Source: Palaemon carinicauda (Eukaryota > Arthropoda > Malacostraca > Decapoda > Palaemonidae). From it: DNA of 64,000 nucleotides. Location of the stretch: positions 85,806,717 to 85,870,716 of the forward strand of contig NC_090745.1 in the NCBI RefSeq assembly GCF_036898095.1, in the 5' to 3' direction. The position numbers and the translations under genes are program-made. Below the pieces are notes generated by a model. It was not told the DNA's origin, did not search any database, and saw only the letters and a program-made list of their open reading frames with translations. Positions 33,960-45,679 of this stretch are shown here, in pieces. Position 1 is the first letter of the stretch; each line of letters starts with the position of its first letter.

Positions 33960-34195
33960 ATGATTACCGTAGAGATGAAAAAATAATTTATCCAAATGCA
34001 TGAATAAGGTAATATGTGTGGGAGACTTAGCGAAAATGTACCATCGTGCAACACCCACGATTTGTACAGTGCTCAAGGAAAAAAAAGAAGATATTAAAGC
34101 AATTGATATTGTAAAAGGGGTACAGACATTGATAAAAGAATGGCCATGTGTTATTGACAACGTAGAAAAGTTGCTTGTCAAGACTGGGAATTAAC
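33960..34195 (+). pseudogene. Tigger/pogo transposase N-terminal fragment
   Basis: A short frame reads DLAKMYHRATPTICTVLKEK and then KAIDIVKGVQTLIKEWP, IDNVEKLL. The helix-turn-helix pattern with S/T-P-T-I-C and the E-K-L-L that follows are typical of CENP-B/Tigger transposases (pogo group of Tc1/mariner). The frame is broken on its 5' side and ends at TAA 34192-34194; no DDE catalytic domain follows. It is an isolated relic. Confidence 0.7.
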
Positions 34196-35319
34196 AAAGC
34201 TGTCCACCTGTCCAAGCATCTCTCAGATTTTTTATCAAATGTTTAGAATAAGTTAGGATATGATGATATTAGTAATGCTCTTTTTCATTGTTTTATTCTA
34301 TACAAGGAGGTACACTTATTCTGGATAGTGGAAAAGTGAGATTAGCCAATGATGAATAAGAGAAATTAATCATAACAAAAAGTAATTACAAAATGCTGTA
34401 ATGAGGCAGTTACTTTAAAAAATTATGATTTTTACTGATTTTTTTTTTCTGTGGGGGGGGGGGGGGGTATTTATATGTTAACTTTTTAATATATTTACAA
34501 GATGTTGTCAACTAAAAAATGGGTGGCTAACAAAAAAAAAGAATTATTTCATTTTTAAAGCCATGTCAATATGAGAACATGAATACAGTAAAATGGACCA
34601 TATAAACTTGATTATATGGTTGCATTTCATTTTCTCTTATAAGGAAACATTAAAGATGTTTGTCTTTTAATTGTTTTATATCATCTGCTAAGACCAAACT
34701 GTGTTGACAGAAAATTTTATTGTCATACACCGCAATTGCTGGATAGAGTATGGTAAAAGTCCAAACGTTGGGCCACTAGACTCAAGTGATTCTCGGACAG
34801 GTGTTCCCCCAATTAGTTTGGTAAATTGAGGATTAAGTGTATAGTAAAATCAAGGACAGGTCCATATGGAACATTTAAATTAAAACCTGGAAAGCCTAGA
34901 AGTTAACATGATTTTTACAAAGTTGTGCAAAAATAATTCTACTAATAAAAAATTATTTAACAATACAAAAAACTTTGGTGGTACCATATAACAAAAGAAG
35001 TTAATATTTGAGAAATGAAAAAAGAATGAATTAGGTGTTGTTCATACCCTACTGGCAAGATTGACATTTAATGCTACCATTTGCTTGGAGAATACTCAAT
35101 TTAACATGACTTGTAGATTAAAAACAAATATTCCAAATAAGTTTTATCCTAGAAACATCTAATTTCTAAGTGATAATGAAATTATGGTAAAAATGGTGGT
35201 TACAGATAGCAGCAGTATCATATCACATTTCAACCAATGAATATACCTATCTACCCTCATGGCATCAGTAAAACAATTAGGTTTGTGCATAGGAAAATCA
35301 ACATGAATAAAAAATATAT
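34196..35319. other. probable 3'UTR region of syntaxin-18 with homopolymer runs
   Basis: On the minus strand this follows the syntaxin-18 stop codon. A poly(T)/poly(G) run lies at 34440-34468. No conserved frame was found and the poly(A) site is not evident. Confidence 0.35.
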
Positions 35320-35424
35320 TTACCCATTATACCAGTCTAAGAAAAGTATTGTACATGACATAACTATCAGGAAAAACATAATCCACACCCGGAAGCCAGC
35401 ATCTTTCCTCATTGCCTCACGTAC
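35320..35424 (-). CDS. Stx18: syntaxin-18 terminal exon (membrane anchor)
   Basis: The exon follows an acceptor (CTTTTCAG ending at 35425) in phase 0 and encodes 34 residues plus TAA at 35320-35322. REAMRKDAGFRVWI is followed by a single hydrophobic span (MFFLIVMSCTILFL) and ends DWYNG. Syntaxin-18 is the ER Qa-SNARE that acts with the NRZ tether in Golgi-to-ER transport, and its family ends with the same G-F-R-V-W-I, membrane span and D-W-Y pattern. This is the tail-anchor that holds the SNARE in the ER membrane. Confidence 0.92.
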   Translation of the reverse strand, partial: VREAMRKDAGFRVWIMFFLIVMSCTILFLDWYNG

Positions 35425-35876
35425 CTGAAAAGTAGAACATACAATTTTTAATGTTTCACAACAAACCCTTTACTTGTAGTATAATAGGTTTATTTGGTTG
35501 AATTTATTGGATTTTCAATAAGGCCATCAGGGAAGCTATGCACTGCAGAGGTACAGCTGATAGCCCTTTCCATGCATGTATGGATTTCTGAGTCTACAAC
35601 TTGACTACCTCCCTACTTGTGTATTCATGATGTAGTTAACATATGACATGATTATTGGTGTACATATAACATCAATACTCAAGGGGTCTTCCAAGGTATT
35701 TTTTTTTTTAATAAATTTGTTGGTGGTTCTCATAAAAACTGAAATACAATTTCCAAATTTCATAATTGGACTAACTTAAAATTTTGAAAATTCTGAAAAA
35801 TTTCTTTAAGGAATTTGTTTTCCAAACCTTAACATTGATGATGGTTGAAAACTGGACAGTCATTAAATTATTATTA

Positions 35877-37690
35877 TTACATACATACATATACCAAGGC
35901 ACTTCCCCCAATTTTGGGGGGTAGCCGACATCAAACAAAAGTTCGGCTGGTACTGCTAGGGGTGCCACAGCCCGCCCTCCCCTGTTATCCACCACAGATG
36001 AAACTTCATAACACTGAATCCTCTACAGCTACCACCTCCACGGTCATTCAAGGCACCGGAGGAAGCAGCAGGGCCTACCGGAACTGCATCACAATCGCTC
36101 GCCATTCATTCCTATTTCTAGCACGCTCTCTTGCCTCTCTCACATCTATCCTCCTATCACCCAGAGCTTCCTTCACTCCATCCATCCACCCAAACCTTGG
36201 CCTTCCTCTTGTACTTCTCCCATCAACTCTTGCATTCATCACCTTCTTTAGCAGACAGCCATTTTCCATTCTCTCAACATGGCCAAACCACCTCAACACA
36301 TTCATATCCACTCTAGCTGCTAACTCATTTCTTACACCCGTTCTCACCCTCACTACTTTGTTCCAAACCACATGACATGTGGTTTGACCTAGAAAACAAG
36401 CTTGTTGCATATGCAGATGATGCTACTCTCTTTGCATCAATTCCATCCCCTGAATGTAGATCTGGGGTTGGTGAATCCCTTAATAGAGATTTAGCTAGAA
36501 TTAGTGCATGGTGCAAATAATGGGTATGAGGTTGAATCCTAAGAAAACTCAAAGTATGATTGTAAGTAGGTCAAGGACGGGGGCTCCTCAACATCCGGAT
36601 CTCAGTATTGATAATGTTTCTTTAAATTTGTATGACTCTTTCAAAATTTTAGGTGTGATTCTCGACAGCAAATTTACTTTTGAGAAACATATAAGGTCTG
36701 TGTCTTCTTCAATTGCACAAAAAATAGGCTTATTGAGAAAGTCTTTCGAGATTTTTGGTGATCAATCTATTCTGAAGAAGTGTTTTAATTCTTTCATTCT
36801 ACCTTGTTTTGAGTATTGTTCTCCTGTCTGGTCTTCAGCTGCTGATTCTCATCTTAATTTGTTGGATAGAAACTTACGGTCTATTAAATTTCTTATTCCT
36901 GATCTAGATATTAATCTCTGGCACCGTCGTTCAATTAGTTCATTATGCATGTTGCATAAGATTTTTCATAAATCTGACCATCCTTTACATTCAGATCTCC
37001 CTGGACAATTCTATCCTGTTCGTAATACTAGCAGGCAGTTAATTCTAATAACCACGCCTTCTCCATCATGGGGCTCAATACTACGCAGTACTCTAGAAGT
37101 TTTATTCTAGCTGTTACCAAGTTGTGGAATGATCTTCCTAATCGGGTAGTTGAATCAGTAGAACTTCAAAAGTTCAAAGTTGGAGCAAATGCTTTTTTGT
37201 TAACCAGGCGGACATGAGTCTTTTTATAGTTTACTTATGACATATTTGTTTTTGATGTTGTTAATAGTTTATATATGACATGTCTGTTTTGACGTTACTT
37301 TTTTTTTTAGAATGATTTATTGTTAATTTTTTCTCTTCATTTATTTATTTCCTTATTTCCTTTCCTCACTGGGCTATTTTTCCCTGTTGGAGCCCCTGGG
37401 CTTATAGCATCTTGCTTTTCCAACTAGGGTTGTAGCTTGGATAGTAATAATAATAATAACCCTATCTACTCGAGATACACCAGCCATACTCCTTAGACAT
37501 TTCATCTCAAACGCATTCAATATCTGTCTCTCCGTCACTTTCATTCCCCACAACTCCGATCCATACATCACAGTTGGTACAATCACTTTCTCATACAGAA
37601 CTCTCTTTACATTCATGCCCAACCCTCTATTTTTTACTACTCCCTTAACTGCCCCCAACACTCTGACGTACATCTGCTTCCACTCCACCA
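35877..37690 (-). mobile_element. LINE copy L4, split by a CR1-like insertion
   Basis: The first part (35877-36363) is the LINE 3' terminus and C-terminal coding region up to CTCACTACTTTGTTCC. The second part (37461-37690) resumes with CCCTATCTACTCGAGATACA, contiguous in other copies. A 3' (ACAT)n tract lies at 35877-35890. The copy also lacks an internal block near 37660 compared with L3. It ends abruptly at about 37690 against DIRS D. Confidence 0.85.
36364..37460 (+). mobile_element. CR1/Jockey-like LINE (copy C2) nested in LINE L4
   Basis: The copy is 5'-truncated just before the YADDATLF box. It carries the RT C-terminal region almost unbroken from 36508 (MRLNPKKTQSMIVSRSRTG) through YCSPVWSSAADSHLNLLD to NTSRQLILI, and then the conserved 3' terminus (GGGCTATTTTTCCCTGTTGG) ending in (TAA)n at 37443-37460. 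Its 5' junction is a perfect palindrome, AAACCACATG-A-CATGTGGTTT, at about 36365-36385. Orientation is opposite to the host LINE. Confidence 0.88.
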
Positions 37691-40600
37691 TTATGCTTTC
37701 TGCCACAGTGGATCTATTAGGGTCATCGACAGGTCTTGTGATGCCCTCACCTTGTTGATAAGTCTCCTCATCAGACAGAAGGAGGGAAACACGTAGATGT
37801 CCAGATTGTCCCATGGATGTTGGAAGACGTCTTACAGAGCTGCCTGAGGATCCAGCACAGATGAGCAGTACACCGGAAACTTCTGGTTCATAGATGTCGT
37901 GAATCCCACAAAGTCAATACTTTGTTGGCTATACAAGTACCCAAAGATCACTTGGAGCCAACTATCTGGGTCTTTCTGCTCAGATTGTTGGCAAGGAGGT
38001 TTCTCTTGCCCAGAATGAAGAATGATTCAGGTTGACAGGGCAATCGAGTTGTCTTCCATCCATCTTGGTATTTTCAGAGCTACCCCAACCCTTCTTTTGA
38101 TGCATCTGTGATGAGCATCATATCCGAGGGTTGGATCGTCAACCCACCCACTCTGGTCTCTCTTGCCCTGATGCTATCTTAATTCGGAAGTCCGGAGGAT
38201 CCCTGTGCTAAGATCAAAAGATTTTTGGTTCCCACTGGAGAGAAAGAATGTGTAGACAGCCATTGAGGACTACACATTTCTAGGAGGTTAGGTACCTTAC
38301 AGGCGCAGCCACAGGTGTACTTGCAACAATCTCGCCATAGGAAAGGGCGTGCCACTCCCCTTAATCTCTCTATTCTGTCTTGGGAAAGAAAAACCCTTGC
38401 TTAATTAGGTGTCTATTTGCATCCTGAGATATACAAGATTTTGAGATGGTTTCAGGGATGACTTCTTGTGATTTATGTCAATCTCAGGATCGTGACAAAA
38501 CATGAGGAGCCTGTCTTGATGTAGAAGGGTCTCTACTGAGGCTGCTAGAATCAGCCAATCCTCTATAACACAATGGACAAATACCATTGGCGTGGGTCCA
38601 GGTTGATACCAGAGTGAACACTCACGAATTTTTGGGGGAGCTGTGGACAGGCTGAAGCACAGCACCTTGAATTGGTATATTCTCCCGTGAAGAATAAATC
38701 TTAGTACAGTACTTCCTTATCGTAGAATGGATTGGGATCTAGAAGTATGCGTCTTTGAGATCCAGTTATCATGAAGTCTTTTAGTCTGACAGCCTGTCTT
38801 ACCATATCTGGTGTCTCCATCTTGAACGAGGTTTGCAACACAAACCCATTCAGAGCAGAGGTCCATGACTGGTCTCCACCCTCCCAACACCTTAACTACA
38901 AGAAAGAGTCTACTGTAGAAACATGCACTGATGAGTTCCACAACTTATGTCTCTCTCTCTTTGGCACCTGCCTCTGAAATCTTGAGATGACTGAGACACG
39001 CCTTCTAAAGATCCAGTTCATTCACTGGTTGGCCAGATTATGGGTGAGAAATTCAACGGACATTGCTCCTGAAAGCAATAAGGTGTTCATAGCTTTCCGC
39101 TTCCCTGAATCAGCCAAATCCCCATTGGCGATCAGATAGCCTACTGAAGCAGACCAGCAGTCGATCTACTAAGCTGCTTAAAAAGAAACCTTTGCAACCA
39201 ATTCCATGTTTGTGGCCTCTGCAGCCGAGAACATCACCTGCTGTGCTGTGAACTTAATCAAGTGAGATATTATGCCTCAGAGCCAGAATTGGCGAGTCTA
39301 CAGGCAAGGGGGAGGGATTATCATCCAAGATCCCATAGTACTTCTTCTGTCGTATGAATGGCGATGAAAGTAGACGCGATGAGTTCCCTGACCTGAGAGA
39401 GTATGAAGTCCCAGCTACTTGGAAGAAGACCATTTTCCTAGCTGCCTTCACCATTCTAGACCAGGGCAATCCTATCATGGTCTTGCCAGTTCTGGGGGCC
39501 TGGCAGAAGTCCAGGACTGGGCGCCTGGCAAAAGAACTCTAGGACTGGGGGCCTGGTAGAAGAAGTCCAGGACCATGTCTTTCCCCTCTGGGGGGAATAG
39601 GAAGGATCGCTCAAATCGTTGGTTTTTTTTATGCAAGCTAAGATCTGCATGAAGGAGTGGCCCGACACACTCAGCTCTATTTCTGAAGCAGTAGGACTGG
39701 CAGCCATTGGCAGCAGGCCATCAGAGTGGTCCAAGACATCGTCTTGCCACTGATTCAGACCCAAACTCACATCCTTAGGAGCTCAGGCTGGGTCAGGGGC
39801 CTGAGACCTAGAGGGGACGGTCTGCACCGCTGGTAAGACGACCAATCCAAGAGCACGCTTCTACTGACCTGAAGCCTCGAAACCTTTCGAGGAGCAGTTC
39901 TTAGGAAGGGGTTTCCAGTTCGTCTGCTCCTGGGGCTTAGCCGAAAAAGAGGCAATGAGTGATGAAGTACCCTTCTGAGGAGCTTCCATCGGCTGTGGGG
40001 TCTGTGAAGGGTTAACCGGGACCAACAAAGGCTCAGGAAGTGGAGCGGCTGGTTCAGTGGTCACGAACTCTACCAGAGACAGATGGTAATTGTCCATGAA
40101 AGATCTCTCTTGGAGATCTCAAACCCTTGCTGTTCCTTGGGTGATGGGTCTCTTGTCTGTGTCCTCTCCTCCTTTTGGTCAGTTTTAACAGGATGATGCC
40201 CAGTTTTTTCCAAATGGGGTCAGGGCCATCATGGAAGGCTTTAAAGTCTAGGCACTTCTGGTACCGGGACCACCATTCATGAGGAGCAGGAGCACACGAC
40301 ACAAGAGGAGCAGCAGCATGCCTCAAGGCTGTACTCCTACGCCAACAGCCTACGCCTTGGGTCCATAGGTGGATCAGAACTCCCAGGAGATCCTGACACC
40401 ACAAGATGGATAGAAAATGGCCGAAAAGAGGACTCTGATTTTGGACCTGGAACTGGTTTGCTATCCTCCTGCTTCACAAGTTCTTGAAACCATGAGAGCG
40501 TCCTTCACAAACGAAGGGATGGCCGCAGGAACCCCAACAGGCGAGTATTCATAAGAGTGCCGATGATGACCAGTTGCTTCTCTTGGAAAACAAACCGAGG

Positions 40601-41695
40601 TTCTCGTACACACTACCGCACAGCCTATGAAGTGAGCAGACTTTTGTCAGTGGGAGGAGCTCGCCCGCCTACCTAGTCAGTTCGTGGTGGACAAGTGAGC
40701 GTTAAAGTGCAAGACTCTCCCCCCCCCAACTAAGGCCTGTTTGTCTACAAGCCGTAGCAGCATGAACAGGGGCACGAATACTCGTCAGGGAACCTGCAGG
40801 AGATTGACGATTTGCCATATAGCATGCTGAACAACCTCAGGGTGCTGAGTGCACATAGCATGCAAAGCAAGCTCTGGGTGCTGAATGCACACAGCATGCT
40901 GAACGAAATCAGGTGGTTGAACAAGTTCAGCTGTCATGCTCATCACTGGGGAATCACAAGCCTGGCCAGGACTCCGAGGAGATTCTGCCAGTAACTCCTC
41001 AGTTGGGCAAGAAGTTGCAGAGGACGCTTTGGCAAAGGGCACGAGACCTTCTGGAGGGAACGCCACTCTAGAGGCTTGTGGGAGAAGGCCGTGGCCAACC
41101 CCTGTGGAGGCAGATGTGTGCTCTTGCTGTGCCCCAAGCTTCAGTACCTCCAAAAGTCGTTCCTTAGAAGAGGAACCCGAAAGCCCCAAGGAAGGCCTGA
41201 GTTGACGCGTAGCGTCAAAAGAGATAGACACCCCTCTACACCTGAGGGTTGTCAAGGGGTCAAATGGTCATCACTCTTACTTGTTCGTCTTCCAGAGGAG
41301 ACTGAATGAGCAGGGACATCAGAAAGAGGATGAGGTGTCAGAAAGAGAAGTCGGGACTTCTTCCACCTTGAGGAAGACTTCGAAGGAGAAAAATCCCTTG
41401 TAGACTTCTTCCGTTGCCTACCGTAGAGCTCCCACTGGGAAGGTGGCCACTCCTGATACTCTCCACAGAGAGAAGACTGAGTGCAGGAGTGATGTTTGCA
41501 TGCGAAGCAAAAAGAATGAGAATCCGTCTTCCAAGCTGATATAAAGGTCGCGCAAGAGTGACCTTGCCAGGGCAAACCTGCATATTAGCAGCCCTCAAAA
41601 TTTGAGACCATACAATCCTACAAAAGAGAAAAAGTGAGTTTATAGCCAGTTCTTCATAGGGTTTACGGAAGGAGACAGCATGTCTTCCTAACACA
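37690..41695 (-). mobile_element. decayed DIRS-like element (D)
   Basis: Read on the minus strand, gag-like low-complexity frames come first (about 41690-39300), including a QH-rich repeat (QHAVCIQHPELALHAMC). RT fragments follow: FLVVKVLGGWRPVMDL near 38900, and IEDWLILAASVETLL near 38560, where the catalytic DD is altered. An RNase H and post-RNase H remnant lies at about 38400-37700. No tyrosine recombinase remains; the copy stops at the LINE L4 junction. The QH-rich gag repeat links it to element E. Confidence 0.65.
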
Positions 41696-43145
41696 GAACC
41701 CCTCCCCCCAAAAAAAAGTGACGTACAGTAGGGTCCCGAATTACACGTGTTCTAATTACGCGATTCCTCAATTACACGATCGATAGTTTTTAAAAATGAA
41801 TTTTCCTGTATTTGCGAGGAGCATTCTAAATCCGCGAGTCAAGCACCCCGAAGCGTAGGAAATCTATTGTTTTCTTAATTGTATTGGGGGGGGGGGGGGT
41901 GATGGTTCCCCGATGTCTGAGAAGGAGGGGGGGGGAGAATGTGAGAGAAAGATTTCTGTTCAAACATTTTAAGACTAGTTTTGGATGAAAAATGTTAAGG
42001 TTTGCCCATCTGTTGTGTGAACTTGTCGCTAGGCCTAGCCTAACTGTCCAACACCTATATGTATAATATTCCATATTTGTACTAATTAATTTTTATACTT
42101 ACGTTGTGATTATGGTGAAAAATCCTTATTCATTAAACTTTAAATTAAAAACCATCAAAATAAAGACTATTTTATATCATGCTACTGCCAAACATGTCAC
42201 CACAACCAAACCCATTACTTTGTTTAGTACGTTCCATCGCCGATCATAACGAACTCGCTAACCAATTTTAACATCTGTCTATAGGTTAACTTTTGCGGCA
42301 AAAGATATCTTACCAGGTACTATGTAATAATAATGTTATAATTAATGTTTTATTTATCCTTAGAAAATCAAAATATATGAAATATGAGCAATTTTGTTTC
42401 GTGGTTTTTTTTTTTTTCCTAAAAAAACGCCTTCTTAAAAGGAAAACGTTTTTTTTTTACGTTTCATCGTCGATCATAAACGCATTTACTCCTGAAAGTG
42501 ATATTGAAGAGCTTTTACTAAAGATGTTATTATAAATAAAGAATATAAATTGGTGGTAAAATATCTATAATTAAAGTGTAGCAGCATCAAGAAATGTTGG
42601 GGTTCACCCTTTACATAAGAATGTACTGTACATTGGATTAGACAGAACGTAGAAAAAATCAATTAGGGAAAAATCGGTATTCGATATCCTCTTCATCAGC
42701 ATCGTCATTCGTCAATCGGGCTTTTTATTTTTTTTATTCTCAGTCGCTAACTAGTTATCGCACTGCCAAGATCTGCACACATTCCGATAATTCACATTTG
42801 AAGGTTTTCTGGGAGAGGATGGATAGAGAAAATACCGAACTATATAAAATGTTTTTTTATCCTGTTAAGCGTCACCCACGTGATAAACCGTTCACCACGA
42901 TCTACTCGGTACCGTCTTCAACTGTATATTCCGTTCATGACTTTAATTGCCTTTTACAAGCCGTCAGTCTCGTGATGTTACTTTACTCGTATAGTAAGTA
43001 TAGGATCACCACTTGGCAACACTCTCAGCATATGGGGACTGTGAATAGAAACTTATATGATGTCTGGCAACTATTTTTCTGAAGGTAGCTTGATGTTACA
43101 AAACTGTGGTTTGAACTGGTTTCCTATCAGTGCGCTCGGGCGTTC

Positions 43146-43409
43146 ATGCATAAGTGGTTATTTGTTGTTCCTTTTGTAATGAAAGGTCTAAAGAGGAAGG
43201 TTATTTCTTTAGATGAAATAAATGATGTTTTTGTTGTGGAATTTGATAATGATAACCTGTTTGATAATGAGAGCACTAGTTCTGAATCCTCCAGTGATGA
43301 GTATATTGAAGAAACAAAGTTTTCTTTCGATGTCGAAAGCGAAAATGACTTCTCATTACCGAATGACTGGACAACGAAATTTCACAAAACTATAAAGGGA
43401 AAGGAAACG

Positions 43410-43411
<2 letters not shown>
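43146..43411 (+). CDS. acidic hypothetical frame inside the Tigger-like element
   Basis: The frame begins MHKWLFVVPFVMKGLKRKV and becomes strongly acidic (VVEFDNDNLFDNEST, then SESSSDEYIEETKF, DVESENDF). Such acidic N-termini occur in some transposases, for example of the piggyBac type, but no catalytic motif follows. Beyond 43411 the frame only translates the (GA)n array. I do not recognise a function. Confidence 0.3.

Positions 43412-43485
<74 letters not shown>
43412..43485. repeat. (GA)n microsatellite
   Basis: An uninterrupted GA dinucleotide array of about 74 bp. Confidence 0.97.
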
Positions 43486-43488
<3 letters not shown>

Positions 43489-43547
43489 AAGTGGATAAAT
43501 AATGTACAAATGTATGACGAACATATTTGAAAACTATACAGGAAACG

Positions 43548-43551
<4 letters not shown>

Positions 43552-43617
<66 letters not shown>
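43552..43617. repeat. (GA)n microsatellite
   Basis: A second uninterrupted GA array of about 66 bp, only 66 bp after the first. Confidence 0.97.
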
Positions 43618-43620
<3 letters not shown>

Positions 43621-44228
43621 ATCCCTTTCCTTTTGTTGCTTATCCAGGGGTAAGATTTACGATTGAAGATAAAAAGAACCCATTAGAATATTCAGTATTA
43701 TGTAGCCATTTGAAATTAAATAATAGTAGTATTAATTGTTTTTTTTACTCAACCATTTAATTAATATCCCTACTTTTAACTATAATTACGAATTATAAGC
43801 ATAAAGAAATTATATTAACTTTGAAAAATTATCATTAGTGAAATGACCGCTCAGGGCAAAAAAAGCGTGATTATCGTACAGCAGCCTAGTGCACACTTGC
43901 GCCTAGTGGCCGTGTTTACGTGTGGGAGTGTCATCATGGATATACAGTACTATACTGTAATTTTTAACTATTGCTAGATACGTACAGTATCAAACCTTGA
44001 AAACCCTTTTTTGTTTTTTGTATCTATAGGAAATAATTCTACATCTTTCGGAAAATACTGAAAACAGTAAGCTATGCATAGTACAGTAGTAAATACTACA
44101 GTCATAGAAAATTATCAAAACTTTAACAACTTTTTATTGTTTTATTTATCCATAAAATAAATTTTGTACAGTATTTTATAAAAAAAAATCTATAAGAAGG
44201 ATTTCTTACAGTATTGTTAAGATAAAAG

Positions 44229-44233
<5 letters not shown>

Positions 44234-44272
<39 letters not shown>

Positions 44273-44345
44273 TTATATATATAATATATACATACATACA
44301 TACACACATACATACACACACACAGTGTATATACAGTATATATAT
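44234..44345. repeat. (TA)n and (CA/TACA)n microsatellite cluster
   Basis: A TA array at 44234-44270 is followed by interrupted TATA, CATACA and CACA runs to about 44345. Confidence 0.95.
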
Positions 44346-44492
44346 ATAGCTAGAAAGCTAGAAATGGAGTGAAAAAAAAATTGACGGGTAGGTTGCTGTT
44401 TGCCGCCATGATGTGTTTCGAAATATACGAATTTCCAATTACACGAGGCCTTTCATCGACCAAATTCTCGCATAATTCGGGACCCTACTGTA

Positions 44493-45553
44493 ATACACCG
44501 AGTGAGTGTGTGAGCTGGTTGGCTGGTCTACATCCCACTATCCCCTATTAATTGGCGGCGGATTGTTATACCTCACTTAAAAAGTTTAAGGCTAATTTTC
44601 AGCTACACTAGAGCAATATACCCACAGTAAAGAGCAAAAGGTTTATATATATTTAGGACCAACTTTATTTTATCATCTACATTAATCAAGCTCTTCCTTC
44701 ATTGAATGTATAGCACATGAATGTCCGGTAGTATTGAAATAATCAACTTGTCTAATAATTGAGATTTCTTTGCATTTCTACTAATACATATTTGCTACTC
44801 CCATCATCATCTTTGAAACTGAAGTCATCAGAACTTTGATGGAGTGTACAGATGAATCTTCCTGCCATAACTTATTCACATGCTTTATCATCTCATGTAA
44901 ATTTTCTATGGAAGCTTGTAGAGATTTTAATTTTTCTACCCTCCATTGATTGAGATTTAGTAATATCGAAGAAACTTGGTTATTACTATCCAGTCAATTA
45001 TTCTATCTCCTTTTAAAGCTTTTCTAATTGTGGAAGAGGTCTGTTTAACATAATTATTTATCAGGGACCTGAAAGCTAAGTAATTTCTCTATTTGGTTTA
45101 TCAGCAGTATATATATGTTCATGATTTCTACATGAAGCTTTGGTAGTTTTAGGGAGTGAAAATTCTTATAATAAAGATTAGTAATTTAGTTTGCTGCAGT
45201 CCTAAGTATATATAGGGTTTCAAAATTTCCTCGAGTCAAGATATTTCCATAGTAAACAGTTATTAGCAATAGAGAACATTATTCCATTCATCATTGTTGT
45301 AATTTACTATAATTTTATAATTCTAGTATGCATACAAATAAATATTTCTAAAAAACAACTGTCATTTGAATGTACTTGAATATTCTCTTAGAATACATTT
45401 CCCAAATCAGCAAAAATGCATGGAAAAAACTAACTGTTTGCAGTTACATTCAGCATATAAATGATTAAAAAAATGAAAATGTATGGTAAAAGAAAAAGAA
45501 TTATTTTTTCTTCAGAAAATTCCAATGCAACATACAGTAGTTATTCAACATAC
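44493..45553. other. intron sequence, nothing recognised
   Basis: AT-rich stretch between the Tigger-like element and the syntaxin-18 SNARE exon. I see no repeat ends or conserved frames. Confidence 0.4.
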
Positions 45554-45679
45554 CTGTTCATTTCCCTCTTTAACATTTTCTGTAGCTGCCATTATAGTCT
45601 CTTGAATCTTTTCGATTTGATGAGCTTGAATGTCAACCTTCTCTGAGAAAAAGTCTTGCATCTGTCCTAATTCAACAAC
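45554..45679 (-). CDS. Stx18: syntaxin-18 SNARE-motif exon
   Basis: The exon is 42 codons with phase 0 at both ends: acceptor TTGTTTTTTAG ending at 45680, donor GTATGT from 45553. It encodes VVELGQMQDFFSEKV, then DIQAHQIEKIQETIM and AATENVKEGNEQ. The heptad-like hydrophobic spacing fits the second half of a SNARE helix, and the Gln in DIQAHQ aligns with the central Q of Qa-SNAREs. The E-N-x-K-E-G-N-E run before the anchor is characteristic of syntaxin-18. Both neighbouring introns exceed 10 kb. Confidence 0.92.

Larger units (their letters stand above)
41726..44490. mobile_element. TA-flanked pogo/Tigger-like DNA transposon
   Basis: The terminal inverted repeats are CAGTAGGGTCCCGAATTA at 41726 and the complement CATAATTCGGGACCCTACTG ending at 44490. 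Each is flanked by TA (41724-41725 and 44491-44492), the target duplication of Tc1/mariner-type elements. The TIR resembles Tigger termini. The 2.8 kb interior shows no recognisable transposase; it holds one acidic frame, two (GA)n arrays and a (TA)n array. It may be a non-autonomous derivative or carry nested sequence. Confidence 0.75.

Noticed and set aside
43412..43502. Arg-Glu repeat protein tail
   Set aside because: It is only the translation of the (GA)n microsatellite.
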